A stretch of 64,000 nucleotides of DNA, taken from the NCBI GenBank assembly GCA_963719325.1, contig CAVRBW010000017.1:1-64000 (forward strand). The letters run 5' to 3'. The notes beneath the pieces were generated by a model. That model worked only from the letters and a program-made list of their open reading frames with translations, was not told the DNA's origin and ran no database searches. Origin of the DNA: DATBLE01 sp963719325 (GTDB lineage Bacteria; Actinomycetota; Thermoleophilia; Gaiellales; Gaiellaceae). Of the stretch, positions 1 to 9,004 are shown piece by piece. The stretch's first letter is position 1, and each line of letters opens with the position of its first letter. Position numbers and translations under genes: made by a program.

Positions 1-14
1 GTTCCCGGCCCCCC

Positions 15-1646
15 GTGTTCGAATGGAGCGGATCCCGGCGCCGGTTGGTTCAGCTGGCGGTAGGCGGCGCCGCGGCTTTGATCGCGCCGCGCGCGCGTGC
101 CTTCGAGCGCGGGCCGCTGGTTTCCGACGCGGGCCTCGTCAACCGAGCACCGTTCTTCGGCGACAGCGCGAAGCTCGCCACCCTGAGCCGGCGGAGCGGC
201 CGGAGGGTCGCCCGGCTTCGGTTTCGCCTCGCGCGGCCGGCGACCGTGACGCTCGAGACGCTCGCGACGGGGCAAGGGATCGCGTCCGAGCAACCGGTGA
301 CGGCGGGGCAGACGGCGCTCGCCGCCCGCCAGGTGTCACTTCCGCCGGGGTGGCACTCGCTCGACTGGTCGCCCGATCCGGCGCTGCCTGCTCGGACGTA
401 CATCCTCCGGCTCCGGGCGCGGGAGCCGCGCAGCGAGAAGGAGACGACGTTCTCCTCGACCATTCGCCTCCTCGGTGTCGACGCCGGCTTCAACGTCCGC
501 AGTGCCGCGCCGGGGGGGCCGGCCGAGCTCCTGATCAAGACGGACGCGAGCACCCTGACCGTGCAGGTGATCCGGTGCGGGCCCGAGTCGGAGCCCACCT
601 ACGCCAACGACGAACTCAACGGCGTGACGATGACGGAACCATCGGACATCGACTGGTCGGCCAAGGGAAGCAGTCCGGCGCGCGTCAAGGTCGGAATCGG
701 CGACTGGCCCAGCGGCCTCTACGCCGTCCGGCTCGACGCCGACGACGGGCGCGTCGGCTTCGCGCCGCTCGTCGTCCGGCCGTCAGCTCCTACGCAGCGA
801 GTCGCGGTCATCCTCCCGACCAGCACGTGGCAGGCCTACAACTTCTACGACGGAGACGGTGACGGGTGGGGCGACACGTGGTACGCGCGCTGGAAGACGA
901 CCTTCATCGACCTGTCGCGACCACACGCGAACCGCGGCGTCCCCTATCGGTTCCGCAGCTACGACCTCGGCTTCCTGCACTGGCTCGAGCGCACCGAGCG
1001 GGAGGTCGACTTCTACGCCGACGAAGATCTCGAGCGCTTCCCGACCCCGGACGTCCTCCGTGACGCCTACGACCTCCTCGTCTTCCCGGGCCATACGGAA
1101 TACGTGACGACTCGCATGTACAGCCTCGTCTCGGGGTTCCGCGATCGTGGTGGCAATCTCGCGTTCCTTTCGTCGAACAACTTCTTCCGGCGCGTCGACA
1201 AGCAGGACTCGGTGCTCACGCTCGTCGACGAGTGGCGTGACCTCGGCCGACCGGAGGCGGCTCTGTGCGGCGTCCAGTACATCGCGAGCGATCGCGGCGA
1301 GCGCCACGCGCCGTTCGTCGTCACCGGCGCCGATACCGCTCCGTGGGCATTCGAGGGGACGGGACTCGAGAACGGCAAGGAGTTCGGGGTCTACGGGATC
1401 GAGATCGATGCCCGCGCGGCGAGCTCTCCGCCGCAAACGCAGGTGCTCGCGAGGATTCCCGACCTGTTCGGCGCGGGACGATCTGCCGAGATGGCGTACT
1501 ACGAGCATCCGAGCGGGGCGCGGGTCTTCTCCGCCGGCGTGCTCAACTTCGGCGGCCAAGTGCTGCTCTGGCCAGAGAGCACGCGCTTGCTCGAGAACGT
1601 CTGGCGGCGGCTCGCCCCTGAGGCGCAGCCGCCGGCCGAACGCTAG
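15..1646 (+). CDS. Tat-exported N,N-dimethylformamidase large-subunit-like protein
   Basis: About 543 aa from a GTG that lies only 15 nt into the window, so the true start could be upstream. Residues about 7-30 look like a twin-arginine signal (SRRRLVQLAVGGAAALIA then ARA), pointing to export as a folded protein. The middle holds an aspartate/glycine-rich stretch (YDGDGDGWGDTWYA), and the C-terminal 270 residues resemble the domain found in the large subunit of N,N-dimethylformamidase, including a late YYEHPSGARVFSAG segment. In that family the enzyme hydrolyses small formamides, but here no small subunit is adjacent and the substrate is unknown. Its stop overlaps by 2 nt the stop of the convergent GGDEF gene. 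I am fairly sure of the family and unsure of the activity. Confidence 0.65.
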   Translation: MFEWSGSRRRLVQLAVGGAAALIAPRARAFERGPLVSDAGLVNRAPFFGDSAKLATLSRRSGRRVARLRFRLARPATVTLETLATGQGIASEQPVTAGQTALAARQVSLPPGWHSLDWSPDPALPARTYILRLRAREPRSEKETTFSSTIRLLGVDAGFNVRSAAPGGPAELLIKTDASTLTVQVIRCGPESEPTYANDELNGVTMTEPSDIDWSAKGSSPARVKVGIGDWPSGLYAVRLDADDGRVGFAPLVVRPSAPTQRVAVILPTSTWQAYNFYDGDGDGWGDTWYARWKTTFIDLSRPHANRGVPYRFRSYDLGFLHWLERTEREVDFYADEDLERFPTPDVLRDAYDLLVFPGHTEYVTTRMYSLVSGFRDRGGNLAFLSSNNFFRRVDKQDSVLTLVDEWRDLGRPEAALCGVQYIASDRGERHAPFVVTGADTAPWAFEGTGLENGKEFGVYGIEIDARAASSPPQTQVLARIPDLFGAGRSAEMAYYEHPSGARVFSAGVLNFGGQVLLWPESTRLLENVWRRLAPEAQPPAER

Positions 1647-2647
1647 CGCGAGGTCCGGTCTTCCGTTCGACGATGGTGGCCGTTCCGGGCCGTCGCGCCG
1701 CGGACGACATCGGCGGCGATGATGCCGTTCCCACCCTGCCGCTTGGCGGTGTAGAGCGCCTCGTCGGCGCGGGTCATCGTCTCCGCGGCAGCCAGGGAGT
1801 GCCTGATCTCGGCCGCCCCCATCGACACTGTCGTCGAGACCTGCTCGGAGCCGTGACGCACTCGCAGGGCGGCCACGCGCGACCGGACCCGCTCGCAGAT
1901 CGGGACCGCGGCGTCGATCGAGCAGGAGCGAAGCAGGAGGGCGAACTCGTCCCCGCCGACCCGTGCTGCGAGGTCCCCGGAGCGGACGCCGCTGCGGAGC
2001 GCGGCCGCGACTCCCGCGAGGAGGTGGTCGCCGACGTCGTGGCCATGCGAGTCGTTCACCGACTTGAACCGATCGAGATCGACTCGAACAAGGCAGAAGG
2101 ACGGGCCGCCTCGCGCGAACGCCGCGGCTTCCATCGCGACCAGGTCGTCGAAGGCCCGCCGGTTCGGGAGCTCCGTCAAGGGATCGGTCATCGCCAGGCG
2201 TCCGAGTGCGTCGTTTGCGGCAAGCAGCCGCCCTTGAGCCTCGACGAGACGGAGGCCAGCACGCACGCGTGCGACCAGCTCACCAGGGTGGAACGGCTTG
2301 ACGAGATAGTCGTCGGCTCCAGCCGAGAGCGCCTCGACGACCTGTTCCTTGTCGTCGAGAGACGTCAGGAACAAGAGATAGAGGCCGGCCAGCTCGTCAT
2401 GGGCGCGGATCGCGCGGCACAGCTCCAGCCCGTCGCAGCCGGGCATCATCCAGTCGGTGATCAGGAGGTCGAACGGCTCTTCCTCGAGTGCCGCGAGCGC
2501 AGCCCCGCCGTCGCTTTCCACCCGCACGAACCAGCCGGCGTCCTGGAGTGCCCGGCAGGTGACCTGGGCCTGGACGCGGCTGTCCTCGGCGATCAGGATG
2601 CGGGCGCCGGCAAGCCGCATGTCGATGGACGGTGCCGACCCGGTCAT
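1643..2647 (-). CDS. WspR-like response regulator with diguanylate cyclase domain (REC-GGDEF)
   Basis: 334 aa. An N-terminal receiver domain (residues about 15-130) has the phospho-acceptor D65 in ITDWMMPG and K117. A GGDEF domain follows (about 155-320) with an intact GGDEF signature at 231-235, so it should make cyclic di-GMP from two GTP. An RxxD product-inhibition site (RSGD, 222-225) sits exactly five residues before it. I chose the ATG at 2647 because it overlaps the cheR stop as ATGA; an in-frame ATG 27 nt upstream lies inside cheR. As last gene of an MCP-CheW-CheA-CheB-CheR operon it is the likely output of the pathway: CheA phosphorylation of REC would activate c-di-GMP synthesis, as known for WspR. 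Confidence 0.88.
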   Translation of the reverse strand: MTGSAPSIDMRLAGARILIAEDSRVQAQVTCRALQDAGWFVRVESDGGAALAALEEEPFDLLITDWMMPGCDGLELCRAIRAHDELAGLYLLFLTSLDDKEQVVEALSAGADDYLVKPFHPGELVARVRAGLRLVEAQGRLLAANDALGRLAMTDPLTELPNRRAFDDLVAMEAAAFARGGPSFCLVRVDLDRFKSVNDSHGHDVGDHLLAGVAAALRSGVRSGDLAARVGGDEFALLLRSCSIDAAVPICERVRSRVAALRVRHGSEQVSTTVSMGAAEIRHSLAAAETMTRADEALYTAKRQGGNGIIAADVVRGATARNGHHRRTEDRTSR

Positions 2648-3891
2648 CGCAGAGCTCCGAGGCGTGCGCGGCAAGCGGCTGCGACGTCGGCCAGATCGAC
2701 CTGACGGAGGATCGGCTCGTGCCGCTCGTCCTCCGTGTCCAATGTGCGAAGCGCCCGCTCGTACGAGCGTCTGGCGGCGGCGGTGTCGCCGGCCGCCTCA
2801 TAGGCTCGAGCGAGCTTGAAGGCCGCGAGGCCGAAGGTCGGATCGATGTAGAGCGCGCGGCGGAGCGACGCGATCGCCTCATCGGCTCGTCCGCCGCCGA
2901 GCTCGAGCAGCCCGTGGACGAAGTGGGTGTCCGGGTTCAGCGGGTCGGCGGCAACCGCAGCTGCCGCCTCGACCAATCCCTCCGCCGAGTTGCCCGCGTC
3001 GGCTGCGCGCAGAGCGGCGACCAGGCGCTCGCCGGCGCCACTCGCAGGTGCGGGGCTCGCTGTGGCGGGCGTATGCCGGCGCTGTGGTCGGGGCTCGCGC
3101 GTCGACCGGCGCTGCGCTACCCGGGTCTCGGCCAGGCACGACAGGCTCGACTTCGTCCGACACAGCGTGTCCGCTGCGCCCAGAACGAGCACGCCGCCGG
3201 GTCGCAACGCCTGCTCGAGCCGATCCAGCACCTGCTTGACGGTCTCGGCGTCGAAGTAGATGAGCACGTTCCGGCAGACGATCACGTCGAACGGTGCCTC
3301 GCCGAGCGGCGGGACCGGATCGCGGACGAGGTTGTGCCGGGCAAAGGAGACACATTCCTGCAGCGGCTCGGTCACCGCATATTCCAGGCCCTGCTCGTGG
3401 AAGTAGCGTCCGCGGAGCACCGCGTCGATCTCACGGAGTGCGCGCGGCCCGTAGCGGCCGCGGCGGGCGGCCTCCAGGGCCGCGCCGGAGATGTCCGTCG
3501 CCAGGATCCGGACGGGAGGCGGCGCGGGGAGGAACGCTTCGGCTGCGAGCAGCGCGAGCGAGTAGGGCTCCTCGCCGCTCGAGCAGGCTGCGCTCCAGAC
3601 CCGGATCGTGCCGCCGTCGGCGTTTGTGCGGAGGGCCGGCCAGTCGATCGTCTCGAGCTGGTCGCGGTCGCGCAGGAAATAGGTCTCGCCCACCGAGACC
3701 TCGTCGATCAGCCGGGCAACCGTCTTCGGCCCGGCGACCGGATCGGAGGCAGAACGCAGGAACGCGGCGGGGTCGGATTCCCCGACCGCCCGCCCGACCG
3801 CCCCGCGGAGCGCCTGATACTGGTTCTCCTTGAGGACGATTCCGCTCTCGGCGTGGACGAGTCGGGCGACCTGCTGCAGCGGGCGCGTCAT
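2644..3891 (-). CDS. cheR: CheR-type MCP methyltransferase with C-terminal TPR tail (WspC-like)
   Basis: 415 aa. The N-terminal helical CheR domain (residues 1-75) precedes a SAM-dependent methyltransferase domain with the SAM-binding stretch RVWSAACSSGEEPYSLA at about 97-113 and a later CRNVLIYFD motif. After a Pro/Arg-rich linker, residues about 290-400 form TPR-like helices (repeated Leu/Ala patterns such as RADEAIASLRRALYIDP). CheR methylates glutamates of chemoreceptors. TPR-tailed CheR proteins are typical of Wsp/ACF systems rather than of flagellar chemotaxis. The open frame continues upstream through cheB, but the start at 3891 overlaps the cheB stop by 4 nt (ATGA) and gives the usual CheR N-terminus MTRPLQQVARL. 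Translational coupling on both sides is likely. Confidence 0.9.
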   Translation of the reverse strand: MTRPLQQVARLVHAESGIVLKENQYQALRGAVGRAVGESDPAAFLRSASDPVAGPKTVARLIDEVSVGETYFLRDRDQLETIDWPALRTNADGGTIRVWSAACSSGEEPYSLALLAAEAFLPAPPPVRILATDISGAALEAARRGRYGPRALREIDAVLRGRYFHEQGLEYAVTEPLQECVSFARHNLVRDPVPPLGEAPFDVIVCRNVLIYFDAETVKQVLDRLEQALRPGGVLVLGAADTLCRTKSSLSCLAETRVAQRRSTREPRPQRRHTPATASPAPASGAGERLVAALRAADAGNSAEGLVEAAAAVAADPLNPDTHFVHGLLELGGGRADEAIASLRRALYIDPTFGLAAFKLARAYEAAGDTAAARRSYERALRTLDTEDERHEPILRQVDLADVAAACRARLGALR

Positions 3892-4931
3892 CTCGCGACT
3901 CCGGCGAGCTGCAGGGCGGCAAGCTGTTGCCCGATCGCGTCGGGCGAGAGGATCAGGTCGGCGCTCGCCGCCGCCGCCTTCGGCATGCCGTAGACGGCAG
4001 AGCTCTCCTCGTCCTGCGCGATCGTCAGCCCGCCGGCGTCGCGGATCGCAAGGAGGCCGTCGGCGCCGTCCCGGCCCATGCCCGTGAGGACGACGCCTAC
4101 CGACTCGGCTCCGACCGACTCTGCGAGGCTGCGCAGGAGGACGTCGCCCGACGGGCGATGGACGCTCTCGGTCGAGCCGTCGAGGACGAGCGTGTCGTCC
4201 GGCGAGACGATGAGATGCGACCCGTCCGGCGCTACCCAGACGCCGCGGGCCAGCGGCTCTCCGCCCTGCGCGATGCGCACGGGTAGGGGGATCTCGCCGT
4301 CGAGCCACTTGGCGAATCCGGCAGTGAACCCGGCGGCGATGTGCTGCACGACCGCAACGGGGACGAGGTGATCTCGGGGGAGCGCCCGGAGCACTGCTGC
4401 GAGCGCCTGCGGGCCTCCGGTGGAGGCGCAGATGCCGATTGCACGCGCCCACTGCACGGGCGCCGCCTGCCGAGGCGCTCGCCTCGCCAGGCGAGCCCGC
4501 GGGTGACGGATGACCCGTGCGCCGCTGAGGAGCTTGATGCGTCGGCGCAGCTCGACCGCGGCAGTTCCGTCGGGGTCGAGGAGGTCGAGGCCGTCCTTGG
4601 ACAGGACGTCGAGCGCACCTGCCGCGAGCGCCGCGATCACGTTCGCGCTCGCGCGCGAGCTGACGGTGGACGAGATCACGAGGATCGGAAGCGGCGTCGC
4701 GGCCATGATCTGCTCCACCGCCTCGAGCCCCGACATGCCGGGCAGCTCGATATCCAGCGTCACGAGATCGGGCTTCAGGCGTTGGAGCTCCACGAGCGCC
4801 GCCTCGGCTGTCGTGCACACGCCCACGACGACGATCTCGTGTCCGTGCTGGAGCACTCGCGAGAGTGCGGCCGAGTACGTGCGCGAGTCCTCGCACACCA
4901 GGACACGCGTCGGTCGGTGATTCTCGCTCAT
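3888..4931 (-). CDS. cheB: CheB protein-glutamate methylesterase
   Basis: 347 aa, the usual CheB length. The receiver domain (residues 8-125) has phospho-acceptor D60 in LDIELPG. The C-terminal methylesterase domain carries the expected catalytic triad: S170 in CASTGGPQ, H197 in VVQHIAAG and D288 in GMGRDGADG. It removes methyl groups from (or deamidates) the receptor encoded upstream, resetting adaptation. It is the fourth gene of the chemosensory operon; a 157-nt repeat-bearing gap separates it from cheA, and it overlaps cheR by 4 nt. In Wsp systems loss of this gene (wspF) locks c-di-GMP output on, so it is probably the negative regulator here too (inference). Confidence 0.92.
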   Translation of the reverse strand: MSENHRPTRVLVCEDSRTYSAALSRVLQHGHEIVVVGVCTTAEAALVELQRLKPDLVTLDIELPGMSGLEAVEQIMAATPLPILVISSTVSSRASANVIAALAAGALDVLSKDGLDLLDPDGTAAVELRRRIKLLSGARVIRHPRARLARRAPRQAAPVQWARAIGICASTGGPQALAAVLRALPRDHLVPVAVVQHIAAGFTAGFAKWLDGEIPLPVRIAQGGEPLARGVWVAPDGSHLIVSPDDTLVLDGSTESVHRPSGDVLLRSLAESVGAESVGVVLTGMGRDGADGLLAIRDAGGLTIAQDEESSAVYGMPKAAAASADLILSPDAIGQQLAALQLAGVAR

Positions 4932-4950
4932 GGTTCGATCTCGGCGAGTC

Positions 4951-5088
4951 TCGAGAATCCCGTCGCGGCGCCCGACATGCGCGGGCGCCGCTCACAGCGG
5001 CTACGGGGGTGCTGACCGGGTTGGGGAAGGGGGCCCACGGGGGAAACCGGCCGTTTCCCCCGTGAAGCGAGCCGAAGGCGAGCGACGC
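4951..5088. repeat. Intergenic repeat, long form A copy 1 (cheA-cheB gap)
   Basis: This fills most of the gap between cheA and cheB. A perfect hairpin lies at 5036-5064 (12-bp arms CACGGGGGAAAC / GTTTCCCCCGTG, 5-nt loop). On the minus (transcribed) strand the order is: cheA stop, a GTCGCTCGCC/GGCTCGC motif, the hairpin, a GGGCCCCCTTCCCC tract, then a degenerate form of the GCCCGCCATGTCGGTCGCGG end block just before cheB. The same order is seen at 18.4, 24.0 and 38.8 kb. Confidence 0.85.
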
Positions 5089-7065
5089 TCATCGGCCGAC
5101 GAGCCGGTCGACGGTCTCGAGCAGCGCATGCTGGTCGAAGCCGCGCTTGACCATGTACGCGTCGGCGCCCGCCTCGACGCCGGCCTGGCGATCCTCCTCG
5201 GAGCCCCGAGAGGTGACGATGATCACCGGTAGGGAGCTGTGGCCGGCATCTGCGCGGATTGCGCGAGTCAGGCCCAGCCCGTCCAGCTCCGGCATCTCGA
5301 TGTCGGTCAGGACCAGGTCGATGCGATCCTCGGCGACGCGCTCGAGGGCCTCCCGGCCGTCGCGCGCGGTTTCGACGCGGTAGCCGGCAGCTTCCAGGAT
5401 GCTGCGTTGGAGCTCGCGGACGGTGAACGAGTCCTCGACGACGAGCACGTTGGGCGTCTCTGCTTGCGGCGGCGACGCGTCGGGCCGCTTGGCTCTGCCC
5501 CCGGTGGGGTGATCGCGTGTCAGCAAGCTCGGATCGATCAGCAGCGCGACGGTGCCGTCGCCGAGGATGGTCGTTCCCAGATATCCCCGGACGCCGTCGA
5601 GCAGCGGGCTCATGCTCCCGACGAGAACCTCCGCCTCCCCGAGCAGCTCGTCGCAACCCACGGCGACCTTCCGCCCGCCGTTGGAGACGGCGACCGCCGG
5701 CGCTCGCGCGGGCAGAGCGGCCGAATCGGCGCTCACGAGATCGGCGAGGTCGACCAGCGGGACCGCCTGGCCGCCCAGTTCGAGGGCGGGGCGACCAACG
5801 AGCGAAAGCGGATCCTCGCACGCGACCACCTCGTCGACGACGCCGAGCGGAATGCCGTAGACCGTTCCGGCGCGTGTGACGAGCAGGACGTCGACCAGTG
5901 CAAGCGCGAGCGGGAGCCGGAGCACGATCTCGGTGCCTCTGCCGGGCGTGCTTCGCGCTTCGACGCTGCCACGGAACATCTCGACCTGCGCCTTGACGGC
6001 GTCGAAGCCGACGCCCCGTCCCGCAATCTCGCTGACCTCGCCGGCGGTCGAATAGCCCGGCCGGGCCAGCACGTCGGCCAACGACCCGGTCCGCTGAGCC
6101 TCCGCGAGCGCCTCGGGCGACACCCCGCGGCCGTCGTCGGTGACGGTGACTGCGATCATGTGCCCCAGCTGCTCGCCGCGGAGCTCGAGCCGTCCTTGAC
6201 GCGGCTTTCCCACCGCCTCCCGTTCCTCCGGCGCCTCGATTCCGTGTGCGACGGCGTTGCGGAGAAGATGGACGAGGGGGTCGGCCAGGCTCTCGAGAAT
6301 CACACGGTCGAGCTCCGTCTCGGCACCGGTCACCACGAGCTCGACCTCCTTCCCGTGTTCCGACGCCAGGTCACGCATTGCCCGCGGGAGCGGCCCGACG
6401 ATCGAGGAGAGCGGCCTCGTACGCATTCCGATCGCCGCGCTCTTCAGCTCGTCGAACAGGCGCGCACCGACGTCGAGCTCGTCCGCCAGCGACTCGGTGC
6501 GACCGGCCTCGCCCGGCGGTAGCTCGTGCTCGAGCCGGCGCTGGTGGAGCACCGTTTCGCCGACGAGGTCGAGCAGGCGGTCGATCTTCTCCGCCGGAAC
6601 GCGGAGGGAGCGCTCGCCCCCCGGGTCGTGGACGGGCGTCGCGGCGGGCTTGGGTGTCGCGGCGCTCTTCCCGTTCTCGGAGGCAACCGCCGCCTCCGTT
6701 CGAAGGGCGGCGAGGTCGCGGAGCTCGTCGACGAGCGTGACGTCGGACTCGGCCTCGCCGTTCACGATCCGGCGCAGCGCGTCGACAGCGCGGAGGAGCG
6801 GGGGGACGAGCTCGGGTGGAAACGACGCTTCGTTCCGGAGCGATGCGAGCACGTCCTCGACGGCATGGGCGAGTGTCTGCACCTGATCGAGCCCGAGCAG
6901 GCCAGCAGCCCCTTTGATCGTGTGAGCCTCCCGGAAGAGCACGTCGACGCCATCCGCTCGTGGCTCTCCGCGCTCGAACGCGAGCAGCACCTCGACAAAG
7001 CGATCGAGGCGCTCGTCGGCCTCGTCGCGGAAGATCTGGAGCAGCTCGGCGTCTGCATCCGTCAC
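5089..7065 (-). CDS. cheA: CheA histidine kinase fused to a C-terminal receiver domain (WspE-like)
   Basis: 658 aa. The order is Hpt/P1 (residues 1-105, phosphorylated H48 in FREAHTIKGAAG), a short linker with no recognisable P2, dimerisation P3 (about 155-235), HATPase P4 (N-box HLLRNAVAHGIE, then TDDGRGV), CheW-like P5, and a receiver domain from about residue 540 with its Asp in DLVLTDIEMPELDG. The start is GTG at 7065, which overlaps the cheW stop as GTGA; the open frame continues upstream through cheW but gives Arg-rich nonsense. CheA-REC hybrids are usual in Wsp and other alternative chemosensory systems, where the extra REC can act as a phosphate sink. The partner outputs here would be the CheB and REC-GGDEF proteins. 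Confidence 0.93.
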   Translation of the reverse strand: MTDADAELLQIFRDEADERLDRFVEVLLAFERGEPRADGVDVLFREAHTIKGAAGLLGLDQVQTLAHAVEDVLASLRNEASFPPELVPPLLRAVDALRRIVNGEAESDVTLVDELRDLAALRTEAAVASENGKSAATPKPAATPVHDPGGERSLRVPAEKIDRLLDLVGETVLHQRRLEHELPPGEAGRTESLADELDVGARLFDELKSAAIGMRTRPLSSIVGPLPRAMRDLASEHGKEVELVVTGAETELDRVILESLADPLVHLLRNAVAHGIEAPEEREAVGKPRQGRLELRGEQLGHMIAVTVTDDGRGVSPEALAEAQRTGSLADVLARPGYSTAGEVSEIAGRGVGFDAVKAQVEMFRGSVEARSTPGRGTEIVLRLPLALALVDVLLVTRAGTVYGIPLGVVDEVVACEDPLSLVGRPALELGGQAVPLVDLADLVSADSAALPARAPAVAVSNGGRKVAVGCDELLGEAEVLVGSMSPLLDGVRGYLGTTILGDGTVALLIDPSLLTRDHPTGGRAKRPDASPPQAETPNVLVVEDSFTVRELQRSILEAAGYRVETARDGREALERVAEDRIDLVLTDIEMPELDGLGLTRAIRADAGHSSLPVIIVTSRGSEEDRQAGVEAGADAYMVKRGFDQHALLETVDRLVGR

Positions 7066-7472
7066 GAGACGCTCACCCCCTGCAGCTCGTCGAACAGGCA
7101 GGAGAGGTCGACGACGCCGACGAGGCCCGCCTCGGTGAGCGCCGCGCCGCGAAGCAGGCGATGGTCGGGGGCGTCGTCCAGGGCGGGTAGCTCGCCGACG
7201 TCGCGAACCTCGTCGACGGTCAGCCCGGCCCATCGCGTCCCGTCGTCGGCGACCACCATGACCCTCGACTTGCCGTCACCGGCGATGCCGAGCAGCGTCG
7301 CCAGCTCGAACACCGGCAAGGCCGTTCCGCGGAGATTCTGCAGCCCGAGGGTCCCGGCGGGACCTCCGGGTACGGGCGTGAGCTTCCCGACGTCCGCGAT
7401 CTCGCGCACGGATTCGACCGGGAGGGCGTAGAGCTCCGGGCCGACTCGCACCGTGACATGGACGGCGGTCAT
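7062..7472 (-). CDS. cheW: CheW coupling protein
   Basis: 136 aa, a single CheW-like SH3-type domain (for example VGPELYALPVESVREIADVG near the N-terminus and LRGTALPVFELATLLG in the middle). It links the receptor tip to CheA. The start lies 8 nt after the MCP stop, and the stop overlaps the cheA GTG. Wsp operons usually carry two CheW proteins (WspB and WspD), but only one is present here, as far as this window shows. Confidence 0.92.
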   Translation of the reverse strand: MTAVHVTVRVGPELYALPVESVREIADVGKLTPVPGGPAGTLGLQNLRGTALPVFELATLLGIAGDGKSRVMVVADDGTRWAGLTVDEVRDVGELPALDDAPDHRLLRGAALTEAGLVGVVDLSCLFDELQGVSVS

Positions 7473-7480
7473 GCCTCGCG

Positions 7481-8905
7481 TCAGTGGATCGCTCGACCGC
7501 CGTTGTGCGCCGAACCGGCCGCGAGGACACGCTCGAGCTCGGCGACCAGCTGCTCGACACGCTCGGCGGTGGCGACGCGCTGGTCCTGCTCCGCGGCGAG
7601 CTGGTCCGCAGCTGCACGGATTTGCACCATTGCGGCGGCGACCTGATCGGCCGCCGACTTCTGCTGCTGCGTGGCGAGGATCGACTCCTCGAGCATGGTC
7701 ACGGTCGAGGTCATCAGCTCTGCGACCTCCTGCACGTGCCTGGTGCCCTGCTCGGTCGCCATGATCGTGGCGTTCGTCTCGTCTTGGACCCCCGTCACGA
7801 TCTCCCGGATCGAATCGGTGGACTGCACGGAGCGCTCGGCGAGCTTGCGCACTTCGGCGGCGACGACGGCGAACCCCCGTCCGGCTTCGCCGGCGCGCGC
7901 CGCCTCGATCGCGGCGTTGAGGGCGAGGAGGTTGGTCCGCTCGGCGATCCCGTTGATGAGAGCCAGGATGTCGCCGATCTTCTGGGAGCGCTCGCCGAGG
8001 GAGAGCGACCGCTCGGCGATCGTCTCGACCTTCTCTTCGAGGTCGCGCATGGTCTCGCCGGTCCGCTCGGCGGCGGAGGCGACGCCGCGCGCGTTCTCGG
8101 CGATCGCACTGGCGGTGGCGGCAAGCTCCTCGATCGTCGTCGACGTCTCCGTCACCGCCGAGGACTGCTCGGCGGTGGTCGCCTGAGCCTCCTGTGCGGC
8201 GGCGCGCAATTCGCTCACCACTTCCCCGAGCACGCTCGATGTCGAGCGGACCTTTCCGAAGACGCCGTCCAGCTGGCGGACGAGGCGGACCGCGTACAGC
8301 GCGAAGGCGATGACGGCGAGGAAGGCGATCATGCCGCCGAGGGCGGCTGCCGTCAGCGCTTCGGCTTGCGCGTGCGACGCGGTCGCGAGATTGCTCGCGG
8401 CCCTCCGCTGACTGAGCTGCTGCAGCTCGCCGAGGGGCGCGAGCACGTTCGCCTCGTCCTTGTTCAGGCTTGCGAGGACGTCGTATTGAAGCTTGCTCGG
8501 CTCGCGGGTCAGGCGGTTGTTCGCTGCCCGTACGCGATCGACGAGCGATTGCGGAAGCGTCTGGCTGCGCCCGATGTCGGCCAGCGCCGCGTCGAATTCA
8601 CCCTGTACCGCCTTCACCTCGTCCGCGACCTCGTTCGAGGGATTGAGCAGGTACTCGTTCATCGACTCGCGCTCGCGCGAGAGCGCGGTGATCACGCGCT
8701 GCGTTGCCAGCTCGTCGCTCTGTGAGTGCGCAGCTCGCGTCTTGGCGTCGAGAGCGGTCTCGTAGCGCCAGATCCCGACCGCGGTCGACGCCGACACGAC
8801 GAGCAGGGCGGCCACGCTTGCGACGAACGACGCGGCGGGTCGGGCCACCCTCGTTGAAGAATCGCAGGCGCAGCCTGAGCCGCTGCGCGCTGAACGGGCG
8901 GGCAT
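7481..8905 (-). CDS. Methyl-accepting chemotaxis protein with periplasmic-type 4-helix sensor
   Basis: 474 aa. A basic N-terminus precedes TM1 (about 24-44). A mostly helical extracytoplasmic region of about 140 residues follows, then TM2 (about 190-212). The cytoplasmic helical hairpin has the highly conserved tip (ERTNLLALNAAIEAARAGE through AAEVRKLAERS) that contacts CheW and CheA. After TM2 I do not see a clear canonical HAMP domain. The helical sensor resembles 4HB_MCP-type domains. First gene of the chemosensory operon, it probably sets the input; the ligand or surface cue is unknown. An AGGTGA sequence about 5 nt before the ATG serves as ribosome binding site. Confidence 0.88.
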   Translation of the reverse strand: MPARSARSGSGCACDSSTRVARPAASFVASVAALLVVSASTAVGIWRYETALDAKTRAAHSQSDELATQRVITALSRERESMNEYLLNPSNEVADEVKAVQGEFDAALADIGRSQTLPQSLVDRVRAANNRLTREPSKLQYDVLASLNKDEANVLAPLGELQQLSQRRAASNLATASHAQAEALTAAALGGMIAFLAVIAFALYAVRLVRQLDGVFGKVRSTSSVLGEVVSELRAAAQEAQATTAEQSSAVTETSTTIEELAATASAIAENARGVASAAERTGETMRDLEEKVETIAERSLSLGERSQKIGDILALINGIAERTNLLALNAAIEAARAGEAGRGFAVVAAEVRKLAERSVQSTDSIREIVTGVQDETNATIMATEQGTRHVQEVAELMTSTVTMLEESILATQQQKSAADQVAAAMVQIRAAADQLAAEQDQRVATAERVEQLVAELERVLAAGSAHNGGRAIH

Positions 8906-9004
8906 ATGTCACCTGCGAAGCCACGGTCCCCGTTGCTATCGACAAACGGGCACCAAAGCATGATGAGCCAGACGGCCTCCCTCGAACGAGTGACGGCGCT
9001 GCGG

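Noticed and set aside
2644..4995. A 783-residue open frame spanning cheR and the strand behind cheB
   Set aside because: Only its last 415 residues are CheR. The front is Arg-rich and overlaps the well-conserved CheB in another frame.
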